Shown here one piece after another: positions 16,539-26,057 of a stretch of DNA of 64,000 bases. The stretch is from ZC4RG19 sp017577565. GTDB taxonomy: Bacteria > Actinomycetota > Acidimicrobiia > Acidimicrobiales > VFJN01. Under the pieces are notes generated by a model that saw only the letters and a program-made list of their open reading frames with translations, was not told where the DNA came from and searched no databases. Each line of letters starts with the position of its first letter. Position 1 is the stretch's first letter. Position numbers and translations under genes: made by a program. Where the stretch lies: contig VSCH01000004.1 of the NCBI GenBank assembly GCA_047459075.1, forward strand, positions 53,174 to 117,173, given 5' to 3'.

Positions 16539-17165
16539 ATGGGACGCGTGTGGGCCATCGTGGTCGCCGCCGGGTCCGGGCAGCGCTTCGGCGGGCCGAA
16601 GCAGTACCGCCCGCTCGCCGGCCGGCGGGTGCTCGACTGGTCGCTGGCGGCCGCCGCGGCCGCCGCCGACGGCGTCGTGCTGGTCGTGCCGCCGGCCGAG
16701 GTGGGGCGGCCCGAGCCCGGAGCCACGACGGTGGTCGCCGGGGCCGCCACCCGCTCGGGGTCGGTGCGGGCCGGGCTCGCGGCGGTCCCGGACGAGGCCG
16801 AGGTCGTCGTCGTGCACGACGCCGCCCGGCCGCTGGCCGAGCCCTGCCTGTTCCGGGCGGTCGTCGAGGCGGTCGACGCCGGCGCCGACGCCGCCGTGCC
16901 CGGGGTGCCGGTGGCCGACACCCTGCGCCGGCGGGAGGGCGGCGTCGTCGACCGCGACGGGCTGGTGGCGGTGCAGACCCCCCAGGCGTTCCGGGCGGCC
17001 GCGCTGCGGGCCGCCCACGCCGGCGAGGGCGAGGCGACCGACGACGCCACGCTGGTCGAGGCCGCGGGTGGCAAGGTGGTCGTCGTGCCCGGCTCGTCCG
17101 CCAACCTGAAGATCACCCGGCCCGACGACCTCGTCGTCGCGGAGGCGTTGCTCGGTGCCCGCTGA
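16539..17165 (+). CDS. ispD: 2-C-methyl-D-erythritol 4-phosphate cytidylyltransferase
   Basis: A 208-residue MEP-pathway enzyme that joins methylerythritol phosphate to CTP. The nucleotide-binding start VVAAGSGQRFGGPKQY (residues ~7-22) and the VHDAARPL motif (~92-99) are clear, as are VQTPQAF and the end segment NLKITRPDDL. ATG 16539 is preferred over in-frame upstream codons because the core begins three residues later; a TAGCCT hexamer lies 10 nt upstream. It overlaps ispF by 11 bp, so the two are translated as a coupled pair. Confidence 0.96.
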   Translation: MGRVWAIVVAAGSGQRFGGPKQYRPLAGRRVLDWSLAAAAAAADGVVLVVPPAEVGRPEPGATTVVAGAATRSGSVRAGLAAVPDEAEVVVVHDAARPLAEPCLFRAVVEAVDAGADAAVPGVPVADTLRRREGGVVDRDGLVAVQTPQAFRAAALRAAHAGEGEATDDATLVEAAGGKVVVVPGSSANLKITRPDDLVVAEALLGAR

Positions 17166-17643
17166 CCTGCCCCGCATCCGGGTGGGCCAGGGCTTCGACG
17201 TCCACCCGTTCGCGGCGGACCCCGACCGGCCGCTCGTGCTCGGGGGCCTGCGCTTCCCGGGGCGCGGCCTCGCCGGCCACAGCGACGCCGACCCCGTCGC
17301 CCACGCCGTCACCGACGCGCTGCTGGGCGCCGCCGGCCTCGGCGACATCGGCCAGCACTTCCCCGACACCGACCCGGCGCTCGCCGGCGCCGACTCGATC
17401 GAGCTGCTGCGCCGGGCGGTCGCCGACGTGCGCCGCGCCGGGTGGGAGCCGCAGAACGTCGACTGCACGGTCGTGCTCGAGGCGCCGAAGCTCGCGCCCC
17501 GGCGGGACGAGATGCAGCGGCGCCTCGCCGAGGCGGTCGGGGCGCCGGTGACCGTCAAGGGCAAGCGGGCCGAGGGCCTGGGCGCCCTCGGCCGGGCCGA
17601 GGGCATCGCCTGCCTCGCGGTCGCGCTGGTGGTGGCCCGATGA
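17155..17643 (+). CDS. ispF: 2-C-methyl-D-erythritol 2,4-cyclodiphosphate synthase
   Basis: A 162-residue trimeric enzyme of the MEP pathway that cyclises CDP-methylerythritol 2-phosphate. The zinc ligands are visible in GQGFDVHPF (Asp and His, residues ~12-15) and the conserved stretch GHSDADPVAHAVTDALLGA; FPDTDP and the C-terminal KGKRAEGLGALGR complete the family pattern. GTG start inside the end of ispD; its stop overlaps the rlmB start as ATGA, so ispD-ispF-rlmB is one translationally coupled operon. Confidence 0.97.
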   Translation: MPADLPRIRVGQGFDVHPFAADPDRPLVLGGLRFPGRGLAGHSDADPVAHAVTDALLGAAGLGDIGQHFPDTDPALAGADSIELLRRAVADVRRAGWEPQNVDCTVVLEAPKLAPRRDEMQRRLAEAVGAPVTVKGKRAEGLGALGRAEGIACLAVALVVAR

Positions 17644-18518
17644 GCCCCCGCCGCGGACGCCGGGGCGCCGGGCGGGCGGCCCGTGCCCGCCGGACGCCGC
17701 CGCCGCCCACCCGGGTCACGACCCCGGGGCGGATCCGACCCGAGCCCACCGGCCGGCGGGGGGCGGCGGCCTCCCGGCGTGGCCTGGGCGGCGACCAGGT
17801 CGAGGGCCGGCAGGCGGTGCGGGAGCTGCTGATCGCCGGGAAGCGGCGGGTCCGGGAGATCTGGATGGTCGATGACGGCGACGACGCGCCCGTCCTGCGC
17901 GACATCCGGGAGCTGGCCGAGGACGCCCGGGTGCCGGTGCGCCAGGTCGGCCGCAGCCGCTTCGCGGCCCAGGCCCGCTGCGAGGCGCCCCAGGGCGTGC
18001 TGGCGCTGGCGGCGCCGCTGCCGGAGCACGACCTGGACGAGCTGGCCGCCGGGCGGGACGGGGAGCCGGCCTTCCTCGTGGCCCTGGATCGCATCACCGA
18101 CCCGGGCAACCTGGGCGCCATCCTGCGCTCGGCCGAGTGCGCCGGCGTCACCGGCGCCGTCCTGCCCCGCCACCGGGCCGTCCACGTCACGCCGACGGTC
18201 ACCAAGGCCGCCGCCGGCGCCGTCGAGCACGTGCCCATGGCCATCGTCCCGGGGCTGCCCGCCGCGATCCTGCGGCTGCGCGACCTCGGCGTCCACGTCG
18301 TCGGCCTCGACGCCGCGGCCGACCGCACGCTCTACGACATGACCGGCGCCGACGGGCCGATCTGCCTGGTGCTCGGGTCCGAGGACCGGGGCCTGTCCCG
18401 CCTGGTGCGCGCCCGCTGCGACGAGGTGGTGGCCATCCCCATGCGCGGCGTGCTCGGCTCCCTCAACGTGGCGGCGGCCGCCGCGCTGGCGTGCTTCGAG
18501 GTCGCCCGCCGGCGGTGA
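17640..18518 (+). CDS. rlmB: 23S rRNA (guanosine-2'-O)-methyltransferase RlmB/TrmH family
   Basis: A 292-residue SPOUT methyltransferase. A basic, Pro-rich tail of about 55 residues precedes the substrate-binding domain (VEGRQAVRELLIAGKR). The catalytic knot carries the three SpoU motifs: RITDPGNLGAILRSAECAG near 150, LVLGSEDRGLS near 240 and IPMRGVLGSLNVAAAAAL near 265. It methylates a ribose in 23S rRNA (G2251 in E. coli). In mycobacteria cysS sits between ispF and this gene; here it is missing and the genes abut directly. A tRNA gene on the other strand follows 10 bp later. Confidence 0.92.
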   Translation: MSPRRGRRGAGRAARARRTPPPPTRVTTPGRIRPEPTGRRGAAASRRGLGGDQVEGRQAVRELLIAGKRRVREIWMVDDGDDAPVLRDIRELAEDARVPVRQVGRSRFAAQARCEAPQGVLALAAPLPEHDLDELAAGRDGEPAFLVALDRITDPGNLGAILRSAECAGVTGAVLPRHRAVHVTPTVTKAAAGAVEHVPMAIVPGLPAAILRLRDLGVHVVGLDAAADRTLYDMTGADGPICLVLGSEDRGLSRLVRARCDEVVAIPMRGVLGSLNVAAAAALACFEVARRR

Positions 18519-18528
18519 GCGGGCGGCG

Positions 18529-18602
18529 AGCCCGAGGCGGGGATCGAACCCGCGACCTGACGCTTACAAGGCGCCTGCTCTGGCCAGCTGAGCTACTCGG
18601 GC
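18529..18602 (-). tRNA. tRNA-Thr (anticodon UGU)
   Basis: Read on the minus strand, this 74-nt sequence folds into a complete cloverleaf: acceptor GCCCGAG paired with CTCGGGC, D-arm GCTC...GAGC, anticodon stem GGCGC/GCGTC with one G-U pair and loop CTTGTAA (anticodon TGT), a 5-nt variable loop, and T-arm GCGGG TTCGATC CCCGC. The discriminator is T and CCA is not encoded, so it must be added after transcription. It lies between rlmB and the LytR_C gene, antisense to both. Confidence 0.95.
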
Positions 18603-18751
18603 CGGGTCATCGACGATACTGCGCCGCCGCCCGGCTCGGTCACGGATCGGGGGGTGCTTGCATCCCGCCCGGCTCCCGACCACCCTTGCCAGTGGCGTCC
18701 ACCGCCGGTGGCGCCGCCGCCGGACACGGCTGCTGAGGAGGCATCCCGCGC

Positions 18752-19297
18752 ATGCAGACGACCGAGCGCCCGCCCACACCCACGTCCCGGGGCACCAGTC
18801 CCGCGCGCGGCGTGCTGCTGGTCGCGGTCGCCGTCATCGTCGGCGTGTTCGTGCTGCGGGCCCTCGACGACACGGGCGCCGGCCCCGCGGTCGACGTCGT
18901 CGACGACGCGACCGAGCAGGGCGAGGCGCCGCCGCCCGAGGAGGAGGGCGGCGAGCAGCCGCCGGCCGGCGAGCAGGAGGAGCAACCGGCGCCCCGCCCG
19001 CCCCAGGAGATCACCGTCCTCGTGGCCAACGCCTCGGGTGTGTCCGGCGCGGCCGCCGCCCAGACCGACGCGATCGCCGGCGGCGGCTACCAGACCGTCG
19101 AGCCGACCAACGCGCCCGAGCATCTCGACGCCACGCAGATCCTGGCGGTGCCGGGGTTCGAGGCCGAGGCCGCGGCGCTGGCCGCGGCCATCGGGGCACC
19201 GGAGGGGGCCGTCCAGCCGATGCCCGACCCGCCGCCGCTCGAGACCCAGGGCGCCCAGCTCGTCGTGCTTCTCGGCCCCGACCTGGCCGGCGGCTGA
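18752..19297 (+). CDS. LytR C-terminal domain membrane protein
   Basis: A 181-residue protein with a short cytoplasmic tail, one membrane helix (GVLLVAVAVIVGVFVL, residues ~22-37), a Glu/Pro-rich linker, and a LytR_C domain (ITVLVANASGVSGAAAAQT ... LILAVPGFEAEAAALA ... AQLVVLLGPDLA-like pattern). The catalytic LCP domain that attaches glycopolymers to peptidoglycan is absent, so this is the stand-alone LytR_C form common in actinobacteria, of unsettled role in cell-wall assembly. GAGGAGG precedes the ATG, so this gene has a conventional leader. Confidence 0.87.
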   Translation: MQTTERPPTPTSRGTSPARGVLLVAVAVIVGVFVLRALDDTGAGPAVDVVDDATEQGEAPPPEEEGGEQPPAGEQEEQPAPRPPQEITVLVANASGVSGAAAAQTDAIAGGGYQTVEPTNAPEHLDATQILAVPGFEAEAAALAAAIGAPEGAVQPMPDPPPLETQGAQLVVLLGPDLAGG

Positions 19298-19327
19298 GGC
19301 GCGTGCCGGCGGGCGCGGCCCGGGCGG

Positions 19328-19333
19328 TAGCTT
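19328..19333 (+). promoter_or_regulatory. -10 hexamer TAGCTT of otsB
   Basis: TAGCTT, 7 nt before the GTG start of otsB. Confidence 0.45.
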
Positions 19334-19340
19334 GCGCCTC

Positions 19341-20105
19341 GTGAGCGACCTGGACGCCGCGCTGACCCCCTTCCGCTCCCGGCCGGGCGCCTCGGCCGTG
19401 GTGGTCGACTTCGACGGCACGCTCGCGCCCATCGTCAACGACCCGGCGGCGGCCCGGCCCGTCGAGGGCTCGACCGAGGTGCTCGAGCGCCTCGTGGGGC
19501 GGTACGCGCTGGTGGCGCTCGTCTCCGGGCGCCCGGTCGAGTTCCTGCGCCCCCTCGTGCCCGACGGCGTCGTGCTGGCCGGCCTCTACGGGCTCGAGGT
19601 CGTCCGCGACGGCCAGCGCCTCGACCACCCCGGCGCCGGCGCCTGGCGGGAGGTCGTGACCGACGTCGTGCGGTCGTCGATCGACCGGGGCCCGGCGGGG
19701 ATGGAGGTCGAGTCGAAGGGCCTGTCGCTGACGCTCCACTACCGCAACCACCCCGAGATCGCCGACGAGGTGCGGGAGTGGGCCCGCCGGCAGGCGGCCC
19801 GCTCCGGCCTCGAGGCCCGGCCGGCCAAGATGTCGGTCGAGCTGCACCCGCCGATCCCGGCCGACAAGGGCACCGCGCTCGAGGCGCTCGTCGACGACCT
19901 GGACAACGTCCTCTACATCGGCGACGACCACGGCGACCTGCCGGCCTTCGACGCCCTCGACCGCCTGGCCCGCGCCGGCGTGACCGTCCTGCGGGTCGCC
20001 GTCGCCGGCGAGGAGGCCCCGGACGAGCTCGTCGCCCGGGCCGACCTGCTCGTCGACGGCCCGACCGGCGTGCTCGACGTCCTCCGGCGCCTGGCGGCCG
20101 ACTGA
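19341..20105 (+). CDS. otsB: Trehalose-6-phosphate phosphatase
   Basis: A 254-residue HAD-superfamily phosphatase that completes trehalose synthesis. HAD motif I is VVDFDGTLAPI (nucleophile Asp near residue 22), motif II is VSGRPVEFL, and motif IV is IGDDHGDLPAF near 195; the TPP-specific KGLSLTLHYRNHP and DKGTALEAL are present. The GTG start is 7 nt after TAGCTT. It meets otsA tail to tail with only 26 bp between the stops, so the two trehalose genes are expressed from separate promoters instead of one operon. Confidence 0.95.
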   Translation: MSDLDAALTPFRSRPGASAVVVDFDGTLAPIVNDPAAARPVEGSTEVLERLVGRYALVALVSGRPVEFLRPLVPDGVVLAGLYGLEVVRDGQRLDHPGAGAWREVVTDVVRSSIDRGPAGMEVESKGLSLTLHYRNHPEIADEVREWARRQAARSGLEARPAKMSVELHPPIPADKGTALEALVDDLDNVLYIGDDHGDLPAFDALDRLARAGVTVLRVAVAGEEAPDELVARADLLVDGPTGVLDVLRRLAAD

Positions 20106-20131
20106 GCCCGTCGACCCGGCCGGCGCCGCGG

Positions 20132-21502
20132 TCAGCCGGCCGCGGCGAGCTGGTCGGCGAGCCAGTCCCGGGGCGCCCGGGCGGTGGACAGCGCGCGCAG
20201 CCGGCGGGCGAGCTCGGCCCGGCGGGCGGCCGGCATCCGCAGCGCCTCGTCGAGGGCGGCGGCGGTGCTGACCAGGTCGTAGGGCGACACGGCGAGCACG
20301 GCCCCGGACAGCTCGTCCCACACGCCGGCCTCGGGGGACAGGCAGAGCACGGCGTCCCGCTCGTTGACGATCGCCGCCTCCTTGGCGACCAGGTTGAGGC
20401 CGTCGCGGATGGGGTTGACGAGCACGGCGTCGGCCCGGCGCAGCACCGCCAGCGACCGGGGGTAGTCGTCGCGGGTGTCGTAGACGATCGGCGTCCAGTC
20501 GCCGGTGGCCCAGCGCTCGTTGACCCGCTGGACCGTGGCCTCGACGTCCTGTTGGTACTCGATGTAGGCGGGCACGCCGGTGCGCGACGGGTAGACCGAG
20601 GCCAGGAACACGACCCGCCCCCGCCACTCGGGGTGCTGCTCGAGCAGCAGGTCGAAGGCCAGGAACCCGCGGACGAGGTTCTTCGACAGCTCGATGCGGT
20701 CGACCCGGGCGACGACCAGCCGGTCGCCGACGCCCTCCTCGATCTCGGCCAGCGCCGCGTCGCAGGCCGGCGTGGCGGCCGCCCGCCGGACGTCCTCGGC
20801 GTCGGCGGGCAGCGGCGAGACGAACGTCCGGGGCTCGAGGCCCCGCAGCTCGCGGCAGCAGGCGAGGAAGTCGCCCGCCCAGCGGGCCGAGTGGAAGCCG
20901 CAGGCCCGGTGGGCGGCGAGGCCGGCGAGCAGCTCGCCCACGACGTGGTCGGGCAGCGTGCGCAGCCAGGTCGGCGTGGCGAACGGCGTGTGGCTGAAGT
21001 GGACGGCGGCGACGTCGGGCCGCCGCTCCGCCAGCGCCGGACCGAGCAGCGCCAGGTGGTAGTCCTGCACGAGCACGGCGGCGCCCTCGGGGGCGGCCTC
21101 GGCCACGGCGTCGGCGAAGGCGGCGTTGACCGTCCGGTAGGCCTCCCAGGCCGTCGCCGCCTCGGGGCCGAAGGCGGGCTCGCGGGCCAGGTCGTAGAGC
21201 CCGTGGTGCACGAACCAGAGGTACTGGTTGCTGACGACGTCGTAGTGCAGCCGGTAGGTCTCGGGGTCGACGTCGAGCAGCCGGACCCGGAAGCCCTCGG
21301 CCTCGACGACGCCGGACCGGGCGGCCGCACGGTCGCCGTCGGTCATCGCCGCCGCGACCCACAGGGCGTCGGTGCCGGCGACGAGCGGCCCCAGCCCCGA
21401 CACCAGGCCGCCGGCCCCCCGGCGGGCCACGAGCTCGCCGCCCTCGCCGGGGCGGAACGTCAGCGGGCCTCGGTTCGAGACGACGACGACAGGGCGGTCC
21501 AC
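20132..21502 (-). CDS. otsA: Trehalose-6-phosphate synthase (GT20)
   Basis: A 456-residue retaining glycosyltransferase that makes trehalose 6-phosphate from NDP-glucose and glucose 6-phosphate. The N-terminal SNRGPL loop, VQDYHLALLG (substrate Asp/His) and the donor-site stretch RVDRIELSKNLVRGFLAF (Arg and Lys for the diphosphate) are visible, with DGLNLVAKEAAIV in place of the usual DGMNLV.KE. The usual HIPFP motif reads HFSHTPFATP, so this is a divergent branch. The GTG is 9 nt after TAGCCT. Divergent from the glycerate kinase gene with 39 bp between. Confidence 0.92.
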   Translation of the reverse strand: MDRPVVVVSNRGPLTFRPGEGGELVARRGAGGLVSGLGPLVAGTDALWVAAAMTDGDRAAARSGVVEAEGFRVRLLDVDPETYRLHYDVVSNQYLWFVHHGLYDLAREPAFGPEAATAWEAYRTVNAAFADAVAEAAPEGAAVLVQDYHLALLGPALAERRPDVAAVHFSHTPFATPTWLRTLPDHVVGELLAGLAAHRACGFHSARWAGDFLACCRELRGLEPRTFVSPLPADAEDVRRAAATPACDAALAEIEEGVGDRLVVARVDRIELSKNLVRGFLAFDLLLEQHPEWRGRVVFLASVYPSRTGVPAYIEYQQDVEATVQRVNERWATGDWTPIVYDTRDDYPRSLAVLRRADAVLVNPIRDGLNLVAKEAAIVNERDAVLCLSPEAGVWDELSGAVLAVSPYDLVSTAAALDEALRMPAARRAELARRLRALSTARAPRDWLADQLAAAG

Positions 21503-21511
21503 GAGTGGACG

Positions 21512-21517
21512 AGGCTA
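21512..21517 (-). promoter_or_regulatory. -10 hexamer TAGCCT of otsA
   Basis: TAGCCT on the minus strand, 9 nt before the otsA GTG, in a 39-bp divergent spacer. Confidence 0.45.
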
Positions 21518-21541
21518 GGGGATGGGCCAGACTTGCCGGTC

Positions 21542-22549
21542 GTGCGAGTGGTCATCGTCCCCGACAAGATGCGCGGCACCGCGACCGCCCGCGAGGTGGC
21601 GGCCGCGGCGGGGCGGGCGGCGGCGGCCGCCGGCTGGGACCACGACGAGGTGCCGATGGCCGACGGGGGCGAGGGCACCCTCGACGTGCTCGGGGGGCCG
21701 AACCGCACGACGACGGTGACGGGCCCGCTGGGCGACCCGGTGGAGGCGGGCTGGCGGCTCGACGGCCGCACGGCGGTCGTCGAGATGGCGCGGGCCTCGG
21801 GCCTGGCGCTCGTCGGCGGCCCCGAGGGGAACGACCCGGTCGCGGCCTCGACGACCGGGACGGGCGAGCTGATCGCGGCCGCGGTCGACGCCGGTGCCCG
21901 GCGGGTGCTCGTCGGCCTCGGCGGCTCGGCGACGACCGACGGCGGACTCGGCGCGCTGCGGGCCCTCTACCCGCTGCACCGCCTGGCCGGGGTCGAGCTC
22001 GTCGCCCTGTGCGACGTCCGGACGTCGTTCGTCGACGCCGCCCGGGTGTTCGCCCCCCAGAAGGGCGCGTCGCCGGCCCAGGTCGAGCTGCTGCGCCGCC
22101 GGCTGGAGCGGCTGGCCGACGTCTACCTCGCCGACCACGGCGTCGACGTGCGGTCCCTGCCGGGCGCGGGCGCGGCGGGCGGGCTGGCCGGGGGGCTCGC
22201 CGTGGCCGGGGCGACGCTCGTGGGCGGCTTCGAGGCCCTGGCCGAGGAGGTCGGGCTGCACGAGCGGATCGAGGGCGCCGACCTGGTCGTCACGGCCGAG
22301 GGGTTCCTCGACGAGCAGTCGTTCGAGGGCAAGGTCGTCGGCGGCGTCGTCGAGCTGGCGGCCGAGGCGGGCGTGCCGGTGGTGGCTGTCGTCGGCGAGG
22401 TGGTCGACGACCCGGCCGTGCTCGGCCGGCCGGGGCTGCGGGTCGTCTCGCTGGTCGAGCGCTTCGGCGACGAGCGGGCCCGGGGCGACGTGCTGGCCTG
22501 CGTCGAGGAGGCGGTCGCCGAGGCGCTGGCCGGCCACCGCCCGGAATGA
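21542..22549 (+). CDS. Glycerate kinase (type I)
   Basis: A 335-residue kinase that phosphorylates D-glycerate (product 2- or 3-phosphoglycerate by subfamily). It begins MRVVIVPDKMRGTATAREV, a variant of the usual APDSFKGSLSA start, followed by VPMADGGEGTLDVL, GLGGSATTDGGLG (a phosphate-binding loop near 125) and GAGAAGGLAGGL. About 45 residues shorter than typical family members (~380), mainly between GPLGDPVEAGW and VEMARASGL and at the C-terminus. GTG start 8 nt after CAGACT. No glyoxylate-pathway partner is adjacent. Confidence 0.88.
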   Translation: MRVVIVPDKMRGTATAREVAAAAGRAAAAAGWDHDEVPMADGGEGTLDVLGGPNRTTTVTGPLGDPVEAGWRLDGRTAVVEMARASGLALVGGPEGNDPVAASTTGTGELIAAAVDAGARRVLVGLGGSATTDGGLGALRALYPLHRLAGVELVALCDVRTSFVDAARVFAPQKGASPAQVELLRRRLERLADVYLADHGVDVRSLPGAGAAGGLAGGLAVAGATLVGGFEALAEEVGLHERIEGADLVVTAEGFLDEQSFEGKVVGGVVELAAEAGVPVVAVVGEVVDDPAVLGRPGLRVVSLVERFGDERARGDVLACVEEAVAEALAGHRPE

Positions 22550-22613
22550 GGGAGCCCGCCGGGGGGTTGGTTACGATCCGTACGCCATCCGCGAGTCAAG
22601 GACCAGGTCTGAC

Positions 22614-22889
22614 ATGAGCGTCTCCGTTCGCATCCCCACCACCCTGCGCCCGCTGACCGGTGGCCGCGCCGAGGTGGAGGTCGAGGGTGCCGACGTGCGC
22701 GACGTCATCAGGAACCTCGAGAGCGCCCACCCGGGCCTCGGCGCCCGCCTGCTCGACGAGGACGGCAACCTGCGCAAGTTCGTCAACGTCTTCGTCGCCG
22801 ACGACGACATCCGGTTCCTCGACGGGCTCGACACCAAGGTGCCCGACGGCGCCGAGGTGTCGATCATCCCGGCCGTCGCGGGCGGCTGA
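22614..22889 (+). CDS. MoaD/ThiS-family ubiquitin-like sulfur carrier
   Basis: A 91-residue beta-grasp protein: SVRIPTTLRPLTGG at the start, DVRDVIRNLESAHPGLGARL in the helix, and a C-terminal Gly-Gly (IPAVAGG). Such proteins carry sulfur as a thiocarboxylate at the final glycine, for molybdopterin, thiamine or cysteine synthesis (CysO-like proteins in actinobacteria have this length and wording). The partner cannot be assigned because no moaE, cysM or E1-like gene is adjacent. A TACGAT hexamer near 22572 suggests a short-leadered transcript. Confidence 0.87.
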   Translation: MSVSVRIPTTLRPLTGGRAEVEVEGADVRDVIRNLESAHPGLGARLLDEDGNLRKFVNVFVADDDIRFLDGLDTKVPDGAEVSIIPAVAGG

Positions 22890-22939
22890 ACGGGCCGCGG
22901 CGGCCCGCCGCAGCAGGGGCTCCGGCGCCCTCCCGCCCG

Positions 22940-22966
22940 TTAGCACTCGTCGGTTGCGAGTGCTTA
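22940..22966. promoter_or_regulatory. CIRCE operator 1 (HrcA site)
   Basis: TTAGCACTC, 9 nt, then GAGTGCTTA: the CIRCE inverted repeat with one mismatch. It lies 73 bp upstream of groL. Confidence 0.93.
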
Positions 22967-22984
22967 CCGGGGATGGTTGACTGG

Positions 22985-23011
22985 CTAGCACTCAGATACG
23001 ACGAGTGCTAG
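22985..23011. promoter_or_regulatory. CIRCE operator 2 (HrcA site)
   Basis: CTAGCACTC, 9 nt, then GAGTGCTAG: a perfect inverted repeat, 18 bp after the first CIRCE. The two centres are 45 bp apart. HrcA is expected to repress groL here; hrcA itself is outside the window. Confidence 0.95.
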
Positions 23012-23038
23012 CCCGGTCCCAACGGAGGGATTGTTCGG

Positions 23039-24661
<1,623 letters not shown>

Positions 24662-24714
24662 GCCCTCCCCCGGAGGGGAGCAGCGCCTCCCCACCGTCCC
24701 CAGCACACGCGCAC

Positions 24715-24742
24715 ACCGCCGCCCCCGCCCGGGGGCGGCGGT
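24715..24742 (+). terminator. Hairpin terminator after groL
   Basis: A perfect 12-bp stem: ACCGCCGCCCCC (24715-24726), a 4-nt loop and its complement (24731-24742), 53 bp after the groL stop. No U-tract. Confidence 0.7.
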
Positions 24743-24780
24743 CGCGCGTGGGCGCCCACGGCGGCGCCGTGGGCCGGCGC

Positions 24781-24786
24781 TAGCGT
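24781..24786 (+). promoter_or_regulatory. -10 hexamer TAGCGT of the phosphatase gene
   Basis: TAGCGT, 7 nt before ATG 24794; this favours that ATG over an upstream GTG that lies inside the hexamer. Confidence 0.5.
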
Positions 24787-24793
24787 GGCCGCG

Positions 24794-25474
24794 ATGGATG
24801 GGACGCGGATCGTGCTGGTGCGACACGGCGAGTCGAAGGCCCAGGAGCAGCGCATCGTCGGCGGGCACAAGGGGTGCTCGGGCCTGTCGGACCTGGGGCG
24901 CGCCCAGGTCCGGGCGCTGCGCGACCGGTGGGCCGCCAGCGGCGAGATCGAGGGCCCCGTCAGCCTCTACTCGAGCGTCCTGCCCCGGGCCGTCGAGACC
25001 GCCGAGATCCTCGCACCGGCGCTCGGCGTCGACGACATCCACCAGGACTGCGGGTTCTGCGAGCACCACCCCGGCGAGGGCGACGGCCTGCCGTGGGAGG
25101 TCTACGACGAGATGTACCCCCACCCGGCGGAGGCCTGGACGCCCGACACCCGGCGCGACCCCGGCGGCGAGACGTGGAACGAGATGGCGGCCCGGGTGCG
25201 CCGGGCCCTCGACGGCCTCGTCGAGCGGCACGCGGGCGGCACGGTCGTCGTGGCCTGCCACGGCGGCGTCATCGTCCAGGCCATGATCCGGTGGCTGGGG
25301 CTCGACCCCTTCGGGTCGCCGGAGGCGGGCGAGCGGGCCTGGTTCTCGCCGGCCAACGCCTCGATCACCGAGTGGCGCCACGGGCGCAACCCCTACGGCG
25401 CCGGCAACGAGACCTGGGAGCTCGTGCGGTTCAACGACCACGCCCACCTGGTGGGCACGCCGCTGTCGCGCTGA
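24794..25474 (+). CDS. Histidine phosphatase (phosphoglycerate-mutase superfamily)
   Basis: A 226-residue cytosolic phosphatase. The catalytic motif RHGES (LVRHGESKAQEQ, residues ~10-20) supplies the phosphohistidine, SSVLPRAVETAEIL the second Arg, and VACHGGVIVQAMIRWLG the second His near 156. The family covers sugar-phosphate, nucleotide and cobalamin-precursor phosphatases; the substrate cannot be told. ATG 24794 is preferred because it is exactly 7 nt after TAGCGT. Convergent with the DUF983 gene 22 bp away. Confidence 0.87.
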   Translation: MDGTRIVLVRHGESKAQEQRIVGGHKGCSGLSDLGRAQVRALRDRWAASGEIEGPVSLYSSVLPRAVETAEILAPALGVDDIHQDCGFCEHHPGEGDGLPWEVYDEMYPHPAEAWTPDTRRDPGGETWNEMAARVRRALDGLVERHAGGTVVVACHGGVIVQAMIRWLGLDPFGSPEAGERAWFSPANASITEWRHGRNPYGAGNETWELVRFNDHAHLVGTPLSR

Positions 25475-25496
25475 GCCCGGCGCCGGGGCCGCCCGG

Positions 25497-25967
25497 TCAG
25501 GGCTGCTCCTGCCGGCTGGCCGGGGGCAGCCAGCGGGGGTCGACGCCGTCGTCGGGCTCGAGCGGCCGCATGGCCAGGTCGATGGCCGACCACAGCGTCT
25601 TGGAGACCGGGTAGAAGAGCAGCGGCACGACGACGGCCACGGCGACGACCGCCCCGACCGCCCACCCCAGCGTCGCGGTCGAGTCGCTCGAGTAGGTCAC
25701 GGTGAAGCCGATCACCACCGCGACCAGCACGGCGCCGAAGGTGACGATCGTGTTCATGCCCAGCGCGCCGATCCAGTGGCCCTCGATGCGCTCGAGGTCG
25801 AAGCCGCACCGGGGGCAGTGGCGCACCATGTGCACCCAGCGCCGGAACAGCCCCCGGCCGCCGCACACCGGACAGCGCATGGTGATGCCGCGCAGCAGCA
25901 GCCGCCCGACCGTGAGCGGCTCGGGTGCGGCGGGTGCCTGCCCGGAGGAGACGGACGAGTCCTGCAC
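25497..25967 (-). CDS. DUF983 zinc-ribbon membrane protein
   Basis: A 156-residue protein with a cytoplasmic zinc ribbon, MRCPVCGGRGLF ... HCPRCGFDLE (two CxxC pairs, residues ~30-55), followed by the conserved EGHWIGALGMN and two membrane helices (~residues 67-115). This is the DUF983 layout; the family is widespread and uncharacterised. The GTG start is 6 nt after CATGCT on the minus strand, a weaker -10. It is divergent from the large secreted lipoprotein gene. Confidence 0.83.
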   Translation of the reverse strand: MQDSSVSSGQAPAAPEPLTVGRLLLRGITMRCPVCGGRGLFRRWVHMVRHCPRCGFDLERIEGHWIGALGMNTIVTFGAVLVAVVIGFTVTYSSDSTATLGWAVGAVVAVAVVVPLLFYPVSKTLWSAIDLAMRPLEPDDGVDPRWLPPASRQEQP

Positions 25968-26057
25968 GAGCCCAGCATGCCGTGCCCGGCGGGGGAGCGG
26001 TAACGTGCGACCGGTTCCACCGGAGGGGCGTGGACCGGCCCGGAGGGGGAGGGCTCG

